A stretch of DNA of 64,000 bases from the NCBI GenBank assembly GCA_015179125.1, contig WHVA01000485.1, positions 1 to 64,000 of the forward strand, in the 5' to 3' direction. The notes beneath the pieces were generated by a model, which saw only the letters and a program-made list of their open reading frames with translations, had not been told where the DNA came from and made no database searches. Each line of letters starts with the position of its first letter. Position 1 is the stretch's first letter. This DNA is from Gautieria morchelliformis. Taxonomy: Eukaryota; Basidiomycota; Agaricomycetes; Gomphales; Gomphaceae. A program made the position numbers and the translations under genes. Of this stretch, positions 32,358 through 41,322 are shown one piece after another.

Positions 32358-33540
32358 CCGCTGCGTGTCACAAAATCCGATGCATCTTCCGCTTCCGGTA
32401 GACCATGTTCCGCATTTTCGGAAAGCTCTTCCGCAGTGGGCACTCCGCTTATGTCTGCAAGCGCGAGGAACTCTGGAAGGATCTCGAGTTTCTCCTCTGT
32501 GGTCATAAGCCGGATATCAAAGGCTTGGGGGCACTCGCGAGCGTAGTGGCCTGGTTGTCGGCAGCGGAAGCAGGTGATAGTTCCGTGGCCTTTTCCGCGC
32601 ATGCGGTCAACATCCATCGGGGCAGGGCCACTCTTCGAGGGAGGAGGGCTATGGTTCCTAATAGGAGCAGGCGGAGCAAGCATCGGAAATAATTTCCGTG
32701 TGGGAATGAATGCGCTTCCGGGTTTTGGCACAGGTTGAGTAGGACGAGCGGAACTGCGTGTCGTGTTCCGACTCGTCTCCACGAAGGCCTCATTTGCCTC
32801 CCTGTTCCGAGAAACCTTCTGCGCAGCTTGGTACCACCCTTCCGGGTCATCAAAATCCGGAGCTCCATCCCCAAGCAGCGCAACTTGGTTCTGGAGCGTC
32901 GGATCAAGTCCTCGTCGGAATTTGATGACGATCGTCTTGTCGTCGTCATATTCCGCAAGGTCGATGAGCTCCTGGAAGCGATCGATGTAGTCATCGACCG
33001 GATCTTTGGCCTGGTACCAGCTCGTCCCCTGAGCTTTGTAAGGGCTGTGAGCTGCTCGTTTTTCGGGCAGAACTGGTCGGAAAATGTTTTCTCGAACGCG
33101 TCCCAGTCCCGGAAGTAGTTCCCCTTGCCCTTTGCTTCATGTCGGATCACCTTGTTTGCAAAACGGGCTGCGCGGTCCGATTTGAAAAAGGACAACGTCC
33201 AGTGAATCCGAGCCTGGTCGTTCGGAAAGAGGTCTCCGACAATTGCGAAGTAGATGCTGCATGTGTTGAAGAATGCGCGTCCCTTCTCCCGATCTCCGTC
33301 AAAGTCCGCCGGAGTTGCGGGTTTGACCTTTGCTAACTTCGCGGACATCCTCTTTTCCGCTAGTTCCGCTTTTCCGAAATCCGGATCATCCAGCATTTCA
33401 TTTCCACCACCTTGTGGAATATCTAACTTAGCCAAAATCGCTTGTAAGGCTGTTTCAATCGTGTCGGTCTTCATCCGGTTCCGCGTCAATTCCTCCTCCA
33501 TATTCCGAAGACGATCGTCCGGATCCATGTTGGAAGGAGA
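32354..33540 (-). pseudogene. Element B Gag with CCHC zinc knuckle, one frameshift
   Basis: The capsid region starts around MDPDDRLRNMEEELTRNRMK (about 33526) and runs through FFNTCSIYFAIVGDLF and FRDWDAFEKTFSDQFCP. Near 33035 the reading slips; the other frame resumes as GTSWYQAKDPVDDYIDRFQE and continues to the zinc knuckle CFRCRQPGHYARECP at about 32545-32590. A single-base indel explains both. The junction with the protease frame at 32345-32360 is also offset by one base, which may be decay or a programmed shift. Confidence 0.82.
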
Positions 33541-33715
33541 AATATGGGACGGGATTTCCGGGGTTGGGAGCTCGACGTAAGAAGAGGGGCTGTCGTACGC
33601 TGTATGTGCGGAAGAGGTTGCGATCTCCGAGTCGCTGTCTCCGATTCCGAACGCACCTATGGCGAATGCAACGTGCAGTACGACCGCCGGTCCTCTAGGG
33701 GAGAGACTTTTCTGC

Positions 33716-34183
33716 TGTAAGGGCAACCCTGGCTAGTCGTGGAGATCACACTACCACACAACTGACAAGGGGAAATCCAAAGTATGTATAAATGAACAGA
33801 GCATACAAGAGAGGGGGTTCTCACCTGACAAGGGGAAATCCAAAGAGAAAAGTCTAAGGACCCCCAATGTCAGCGAGCCCATATTATACTACGCTGCGCA
33901 GCCAGGGACAACGCTTGGCACCCGCCATCAACCCTGCATCCCCCTGACCCTTGATCGACCCTTGATGCCACCTATTATGCGAGTCGCTTGATTTCCGACA
34001 CTGTTCCGGGGCGGAAGTCGGAAATTGGAGTGGAACTGGCAAGGCGAACGGAACTGGTGGAAGTTCTCCCAGAAGCGGAATCGTTCCCGAAAGCGGATGC
34101 GGAGATGGAATCGGAACCGGAAGCGGAGTCGGAACTGGGTGTGGTGTCGGAACTGGAAATGGAAAACAGGGTGTCCCCTGACA
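33716..34183 (-). repeat. 5' LTR of element B (468 bp)
   Basis: Same length and ends as 27975-28442. It begins TGTCAGGGG right at the junction with element A sequence and ends TTACA before the gag leader. No tRNA-complementary primer-binding site was obvious after it, so priming mode is open. Confidence 0.95.
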
Positions 34184-34406
34184 GTCTTCGTCCCGCAATT
34201 TGACCTTGCGGGTGCCTGTCGCGGCCCTTAGGTGCGCGGCGTAGTCCCGCGCACGTTGCGCAATCGTCCGGGTGGACGATGGCGAGGGCGTCCTCCCATC
34301 CCATGATAATCCAGTGCTCCTGGTCTATTGGAGCATGAAGAATGTCTGCGGCGCCCTGTCTCGGGGCCGTTGCTCGCGTTGTGGACGTTGACGGATCAAC
34401 GTCCAT
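34184..34406 (-). pseudogene. Element A ORF3, N-terminal fragment
   Basis: ATG at 34406 opens MDVDPSTSTTRATAPRQG, followed by DQEHWIIMGWEDALAIVHPD, and stays open to the junction with element B's LTR. Without the solo LTR, it begins about 146 nt after the pol stop. It has no pol homology and occupies the same place as the extra ORF at 3016-4161 of the + element, so it is probably the N-terminus of that ORF3. The two parts do not overlap, so this rests on position. Confidence 0.5.
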
Positions 34407-34542
34407 CCATCTTTAGGGGGCATCATCTTCGTGGGGATGATGGTGGTTAGCTTCCAAGAAGCGATGCGCCCTCGGAAAGATCCGAGGTGAAAATTTAACC
34501 GCGCCATGGCCCACGTGTCACATGGTCTGCACGTGACAGACT

Positions 34543-36020
34543 GTTTTGGAACCCGTTGAACTAAACGTAAAACTGTGGTGTTAAACACAATTCTAAAGTT
34601 CAATCAGAGATTTGACTTTACAAGCACACGCAAGCTTCGAAACTATTTTAACGGAGAACCCAATTAAGAAATTATACTCCCGGTGAACAATCAGAATCAG
34701 TATTGGTACAGGAAGTGTAGCAATAGAGATTTAACTGAACACGTGTAGTTCTTAGATTGTACAATACTTTGTGAGGCCAAAGAATGTTATTAGGCGTCCA
34801 AGGGTCCAGATACTTTAAGGGGAAAGCTACCTAGAGTCTTAGGACCACGGGTCGAGTGAATTAAAGACAACAATAATCCCCAAGACGTGAAAAGATAGTT
34901 CTGCGCTTGAACTCTTCCTCAGTTCAAGTATGTCACTATTCTTGTGGCTTTTCTGGTTTTCCAACTCAACAAACGTAGGATATTAACTCACTTACCCTGA
35001 GTTAGGTTAATATCTGTAGTGCGTTGATTGATCAAGAAAGATCAATTACTCAAAAGGCTATTAACCCACTTAACTCAGAGTTAAGTTAATAATCTATTGT
35101 GTGAATTGAATAACTAATAACCAAGTCTATTAGATCACTGCTCAGAGTGGCGTCTAATGGTACAGGATTACTAATCAGTTACTCTTAGTAATGTTGCTGT
35201 TCGCAGCGCGATTAGTCAGAGCCTGCTGCAATTAAAATAGAGCACTCTTGTACTTCTCAGAGCCAATCAGAGTTGCTGCAATCTTAGACTGTAGCCAAGT
35301 CAGTGAGCCAGTACTTCGGTACAAGGCTGTGTTGAAGTCACACTTCAGTTACTCAAGGTATGAGTGGTTTGGGTGAAAGATGATTGATTGCTTCACTGCT
35401 AAAACTGCAGGCTATTTATACTGCATCTATCTAGCTTATGTAACTACTGCCAGGAACCTTGTAGAGGCTTCTACTATTGTGAAGAACCTTGTGGAAGCTT
35501 AGAGAAGCTTCAGGAAAGGTTTGGAAACTATTGGAAGGCTGTGGAAGGTTCTATTGCTATATTGGGTTAAAGTCACAGCTCTGTGACAGTAAAGCTAAGA
35601 GTATGTAAGAAACTCCCACGCTCATGTGATTATCATGTGATGAAGGAAAGTCATGTGACTTCATGCTGGATTGAGGTCATGTGACTGTGTCATGTGATTG
35701 TCAGGTGACCGTAGATAATCAAGTGACTTTGAGGTCAGGTGATTGTCAGGTGACTGTAGATAATCAGGTGACTTTGAGGTCAGGTGATTGCCAGGTGACT
35801 GTGGATGATCAGGTGACTTTGAGCTGTTTTGAGGTCATGTGATAGTCATGTGACCGTGGGGGATTCTTAGCTAAACTATCAAGAGATTGTTGTATCTTGT
35901 GGACCCAATGTGAGTGTAGCATAGAAATATTAATACACCTTCCTTGAGGACATTTGAAACTAATTAACTACCTAGTAAATGTTCATAAATAGGTAGCTAC
36001 TTTGTGGATGATCCCTAACA
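34543..36020 (-). mobile_element. Solo LTR (1478 bp) inserted in element A
   Basis: Element strand starts TGTTAGGGATCATCC and ends GGTTCCAAAACA. It is flanked by the perfect 5-bp target-site duplication CAGAC at 34538-34542 and 36021-36025, and removing it rejoins element A. No internal coding region. It contains three 45-bp tandem units (35694, 35739, 35784) rich in CAGGTGA/CATGTGA E-box-like words. Confidence 0.92.
35694..35828. repeat. 45-bp tandem repeat inside solo LTR
   Basis: Three units starting GTGATTG(T/C)CAGGTGAC at 35694, 35739 and 35784. Each contains two or three CAGGTGA words. Tandem direct motifs in a U3 region are often enhancer-like; that role is inferred. Confidence 0.85.
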
Positions 36021-36029
36021 CAGACGCGT

Positions 36030-38355
36030 CTAGCGGCGTCTGGGGAGGTCGCGTGGCTTGCCCACCCCCCGGAGCTCTAGATAGCTATCTAGGGCTTCAA
36101 GGTCCTTGCAGGACGACATGGGTTCCCATGTCACGTCGCCTAGGGTCCAACGGACCTGGAACTCCAGGTCCGTCGAGTTTATCCATCGATGTCCGATAAT
36201 CTCGTCGATGAGCCACTCCTCGTCGTCATTCGCTCCGAAGTCATAAAATGACTTGGCCTCACGACGAGGGAACAATTCGTCGTTGTTAGCCTCATATCGC
36301 CGTACGAGGCTTGAATGGAAGACCGGTGAAATGCGACGGCTTTTCAGCTCGTCGGGAAGATCAAGGGTCACCATCGAGGCGTCGTTGTGAGCCTCGATGA
36401 CGTGGTACGGTCCGATGTACTGCGGGACTAGTTTTCTGGCTCTTCCTTCCGGGAGAGTTAGGTTTTGTGTCGAGAGGTAGACGCAGTCGTTGGCCGTGTA
36501 CCTGTCGCTCACCATACGTTTCTTATTTGCACAAAACGTTTGCGTCACTCGATGCTCTATGATTGCATTGTGTGCCGCCATCAGTTTCCATTTTGCCTGA
36601 TGTGCGAACCGGGCTACCCCCTTGAACGGGGCGTCCACGGCTATGGGGAGGTCTATCCGCGGCATATAGCCATGGTTCAGCTCGAAAGGTGTGAACCCCG
36701 TGGTTGCGCTGACGTTGCTGTTGAGGGCGACCTCAACCATTGGGCATTTCAATGCCCAATCCTTTTGATCGTCTCTGATGACCGCGCGCAATATCTGGCC
36801 GATTGAGCGGTTTGCTCGCTCGGTGGCTCCATCCGTTTGGGGATGGAAGGCAGTTGACATGAGGAGCTTAGTTCCCATGAGTTGCTGTAGTTCACGCCAG
36901 AAGATCGACGTGAACTTCGAGTCTCTGTCCGAGACGATGGAGTCGGGAACTCTGTGGAGTCGAATGACCTCCTTCAGAAACAGCCAGGCTACTCCCTTGG
37001 CTGACACACTCGTCGTGGTTGGTACGAGGTGTACGAGCGACGTTAGTCAGTTGATGACTACCATCAGGTAGCCACAGTCATTGGATTTGGGCAGGGGCCC
37101 CATGAAGTCGATGCAAATCAACTGCCACGGCCTATCTGGAATGGGTAGGCTGTGTAGTAGGCCTTTGGGCTGTTGTGGCCTGGTTTTCGTCATTTGACAC
37201 CTCGCGCACGATGTGCAGAATGCTTCTATGTCTGGGCTCATGCCCGGCCACCAATAAGCTCTTCGAACGTAGTTCGAAGTCTTCAGATGGCCGTAGTGGC
37301 CGACTATCTGATGTGCCCGATCGATGATAATTTCAATCAGCTTCCTTCCCCCTTGAAGAACAGAGCGGGGGACGGCAATGACGTCTCTTTTGAGCTGATT
37401 CTTAGTCCAGATCAGCCCGTCCCGGATCCCGAATCTCGAGTGCGCGTCCGGGTGCGCCATGATCTTTGTAAACATGGTGTCCCTGTGGTATGCGTCTCGT
37501 AGGACCTTAGACAGGTCTACACCTTGCTCGACGACCCGGCGCTGGGGCGTGCAGTCATTTCCTGCGGCGATGGCTCTGACGTCATCGTCATCGTCGTCGT
37601 TGCGGGACGCGGCGACGTTCGCGGGCTCTGGTGAGCCCTCGTTTAAAGCAGCGGATTCCGTTACTCTCACCTCTGTCTTCTCAGCGAGGCGTTTAGAGCG
37701 TCTTGTCGCCGCTGTTTGCAGCTCGATATACCGGTCGGTGGGCAATAACTCACCGTCCGGGTCTAAACGCGCATCCGCGTTCACGAAGACGTGGTCCGGG
37801 TGATTGTCATCACTCATGTCGTTCTCGTAGTAGCGCAACAGGCAGTCCGCTACCTTGTTCTCTATACCGTCAACGTGAACGGTGTTGAAATTGAACCGGG
37901 AGAGAAACTCCCACCACCTGACCTGGCAGTCAGATAGGCTCTTCTGGGTCTTGAAGTACTCAAGTCCTTTATGGTCTGTGACGAGGGTGAACCTTCGCCC
38001 CAGCAGTTTGTCCTCCCATTTCATGAGAGCCTCAAGCACCACAATCGTCTCATGCTCGTGAGTCCGGTAGTGTTGCTGAGCAACGCTGAACTTCTTTGAC
38101 AAGAAGCCGGCAGGTCGACATGTTTTCCAGTCAGGACCTTGGCCGTAGACCGCACCGATGCCAGCTTTTGATCCGTCGGTGATCACCCAGATCGGCTCTG
38201 GGCGCCTTGCATCTACTAGATGCAGGATCGGGGCCTTACAGGCCAATGCCTTGATGCTTTGCCAGCATTTGTCTAGTAGTGAAGTCCATTCGAATGCACG
38301 ATTGTTACGCGCACAGCCCGACAAAGGGGTCGTGTATGCGCTAACATCTGGCATG
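36030..38355 (-). pseudogene. Element A Pol C-terminal part: RNase H, integrase, chromodomain
   Basis: Reads from MPDVSAYTTPLSGC (38354) through RNase H (WVITDGSKAGIGAVYGQ, TDHKGLEYFKTQ), the integrase finger (HYGHLKTSNYVRRAYWWPG, CTSCARCQ) and CIDFMGPLP, then a TGA after MVVIN (about 37046), then the second part with SDRDSKFTS, the TDGATERANRSIGQ glutamate and a chromodomain-like end (EEWLIDEIIGHRWIN to VTWEPMSSCKDLEALDSYLEL). At the stop, the + element has GAC CGA where this copy has AAC TGA: both changes are CpG transitions. It ends with TAG at 36030-36032. Confidence 0.88.
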
Positions 38356-39001
38356 GGGGATGTTTATAAATGTCATATATATGTATATATAACTTAGCTC
38401 ATCTATATTTCATAAAATATATCATAATTGAGGCAGTTGCCAGCACCTGTAAGGCATGCTTAATCCTAGCCCCAAAGTTCTTTCTCACAGTCGGCTGCTC
38501 CCCCAGGAAAGGGTGTATACCCCATTGTCTAAACATCAATAGTTACATATCTTTGTACTATACATGCATATTATTTTAAACATACCTTCTAATCAGATCT
38601 CTCAACCATATATAATAATATAGTACAGGTATTGTCCATACTTGCTTCTATATTCTGTGATTGTACATCTAACATGTTTGATATCTACTTCTAACATGTA
38701 CTCATATGGTCCATACTTGCCTCTACATTCTATCATCATACATGTAACAAGCTTCATATATACTTTTAATATATAGTCATCCACATCCTCTCTGAAATTG
38801 CTCTGTTATCTCAATACACACCATGCTTTAGCACATACAACCATATTTTTAAAATATCAGGACATTCAAAAAAATTTAGGATGTCCACAATATACAAGTT
38901 GCTCAAAATGATGGATTATGAATTTGGTTAGGGTTGATATTTTAAAAGATATCTAATATATCCTAGAAGAATGTACATTGTTGTCAATGTGAACATCCTC
39001 C
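38356..39001. mobile_element. 646-bp AT-rich MITE-like insertion in pol
   Basis: Interrupts the RT-RNase H connection; the + element has the uninterrupted sequence at about 1510-1520. CATG occurs on both sides (38352-38355 and 39002-39005), compatible with a 4-bp target duplication. The ends are imperfect inverted repeats, GGGGATGTT at the low side and AACATCCTCC at the high side. No coding frame over 80 codons and no transposase motif. Confidence 0.65.
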
Positions 39002-39067
39002 CATGTAATGTGCCAGGTATTGTACTAGCCCGAGGAAACGCTGGACGTCATTGAACGTCCGCAGCCT

Positions 39068-40036
39068 TCACCACTCGCGAATGCGTTGCATTTTGTCCTC
39101 GTCAGCGTGTACACCTTGGACATCGATGATGTGGCCAAGGCACTCCATTCGGATGGAATAGAGGTGAACCTTTTTCTTGCTCAGAAAAAGGTGGTTCTTC
39201 CTCAGTCTGTCAAAGACAATGTAGAGGTGCTCCTCGTGCTCTTGTATCAAGAGAGAAAAAATGAATATATCATCCATGTAGACATGGATGAAGCGACCTA
39301 TGCACTCACAGAATATGGCTGTCATCAGCCGTTGGAATGTTGATGGGGTGTTGCAGTCCTCCATCTGTATTACTTGGCTCCTGAAGGTGCCGAGGATCAT
39401 AGCAAAGGCAGTCTTTGCTACGTGATCCGGATGAATACGGATCTGCTCATATGCTTTGGACATATCAAGTTTCGTACAATACCGACAGCGAGCCATGTCG
39501 CTGTGGATGATATCCTGATCTGGGAAGGGCATAACGTCCTTCACAGTGTTCTCGTTCTGCTGGCGCAGATCGAAGATGGTTCACAGTGTACCGTTCTTCT
39601 TCGGCATGCACAGCATGGGTACAGCCTGTTGTGCAACTGCCGGGATCCACCACTTTGCGGTGGTGTAGTGTTCTATCTTCGCGGACAGTTCCTCTCGGAA
39701 ATTTTCGGGGCACTTTGGTGGTCGATACCACATGTGTTTGTTGGGATCAATGAGATTGATCTCATGGTTGATCTCCCACCCCACAGCAGTGGGAGTTCTA
39801 ATGGGATTCCACTGACCAAGTCAGTGATTCTCTTGATTCTCTCCATCCATTCCTCACGGAGGCGAGGGATGTCGTCATCCATGAGGATGACGGTGGTGGT
39901 TGGCTTAGAAGCCATTAGGCACTGTGTGCATCTATTAGGTCCTGCGGCGCGTGGGACCGCCTTTCTTTTCCCCATCACTTTCACCATCAGGTGAGAGTGC
40001 CTCTCCCAATGGTTGTAGGGAGTTCAAGGATGAGTT
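39068..40036 (-). pseudogene. Element A RT, duplicated copy 2 with intact YMDD box
   Basis: Contains the connector (KRKAVPRAAGPNR), REEWMERIK, INHEINLIDPNKH, DMSKAYEQIRIHPDH, the catalytic FIHVYMDDIFIFS box and thumb sequence LGHIIDVQGVHADEDK. It repeats, with many substitutions, the block at 40041-40760, and frames change around 39780. It carries on to the end of RT, unlike copy 1. Confidence 0.82.
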
Positions 40037-40040
40037 ATTA

Positions 40041-40782
40041 TGCGGAAAATGGCTGTCATCAGCCGTTGGAATGTTGATGGGGCGTTACAGTCCCCCATCT
40101 GTATCACCTGGCTCCTGAAGGTGCCAAGGATCATGGCAAAGGCTGTCTTTGCTACATGATCCGGATGCATCTGGATCTGCTCGTATGCTTCTGACATATT
40201 GAGTTTTGTTCGATATTGACAGCAAGCCATGTCGCTGCGAATGATATCTTGATCCGGGAATGGCGTGACGTCCTTCACCGTGTTTTGGTTCTGCTGGCGC
40301 AGATCGAAGACGGTTCTCAATGTACCATTCTTCTTCAGCACACACAGCATGGGCACTGCCTGCTGCGCGACTGCCGGAATCCACCACTTTGCAGTGGTGT
40401 ATCGTTCTATCTTAGCCGACAGTTCCTCCCGGAAATGTTCGGGGCATTTCGGTAGTCGATACCGCACGTGCTTGTTGGGATCAATGAGGTTGATCTCATG
40501 GTTGATCTCCCATAGTGGCGGGAGTTATAATGGAATTCAATGGACTAAGTCAGTGATTTGTTCCATCCATTCCTCGCGGAGGCGAGGAAGGTCATCATCC
40601 GTGAGGATGATGGTGGTGGTTGGCTTAGAAGCCATTAGGCGCTGTTGGCGTCTATTAGGTCCCGTGGTGCGGGGGCCCGCTTTCCTCTTTCCAATCGCTT
40701 TCACCGTTAGGTGAGAGCGCCTCTCCCTACGGTTGTAGGGTGAGTTCGAGGACGAGTCGTCCCGCGACTCGTCCTCCTGGCT
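40041..40782 (-). pseudogene. Element A RT, duplicated copy 1, truncated
   Basis: Same frame as gag-protease. It reads REEWMEQI, PKCPEHFREELSAKIERYTT, VAQQAVPMLCVLKKNGTL and STFQRLMTAIFR, then breaks off before YMDD at about 40041 and restarts in the connector region as copy 2. The unit is about 720-730 bp, in direct orientation. Copies differ at many sites, so either the duplication is old or it came from recombination between two family members. Confidence 0.8.
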
Positions 40783-41322
40783 TCAATGAGCCAGGTTAGG
40801 CTTCGGTGCCTGGGTGATTCTGCTCACCCGTGGCCCCTTGTCCTCGTTCGTCGATCCATCGTCGTCGAATGAGACCTTGCCCATGGGGATCACTTCGTTT
40901 CCCTTGCGAATCGTCCCTGGGCTCGAGAAGTCCAGGGTTATGCCGAATCTCCTTAGGAACGGTGTCCCTAAGATCGCGTCGTAATATTCGACGTTTGCTA
41001 CGTCGAAATATTCGTCGTATGTCCCACGACCAAACTTGATGGTCGTGTTCATTCCATAGTTGATCGTGGAATGGCTGCCTATGCAGGCTAGCTGCAGCGC
41101 GATTGGTTGCTCCAGGGAGAACGTCTTCATCCCTGTAGCTCGCGTGAATTCGGGGGACAGCAGTACCCCTTCGCTGCCGCTATCTAGCAGGCAGTGGGCT
41201 TTTACGCCGTTTATTTCCCAGTACCCCGATAGGGTACGGTTCTCACTGCGTGGCCACGTTGGCCGCGTCCTGTGTTTGCTTCGGTGGTGATACACCGGCT
41301 TGGCCGCCTTGTCTGGGGTGAC
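40783..41322 (-). pseudogene. Element A aspartic protease
   Basis: Retroviral-type protease with active site CLLDSGSEGVLLS and the downstream ILGTPFLRRFGITLDF region. It is in the same frame as gag, separated by TAG at 41323-41325. It ends at TGA 40783-40785, a stop also present in the + element, in a serine/arginine linker before RT. Confidence 0.85.

Larger units (their letters stand above)
27975..34183 (-). mobile_element. Gypsy chromovirus element B, both LTRs present
   Basis: Complete structure on the minus strand: 5' LTR 34183-33716, gag, pol, 3' LTR 28442-27975. LTRs are both 468 bp and differ at only about three sites, so the insertion is young. Pol ends in a chromodomain. Two frame disruptions (gag near 33035, protease near 32075) make it non-autonomous as read. 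The flanks do not form a target-site duplication: GCTCG on the low side versus GTCTT on the high side. Confidence 0.95.
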
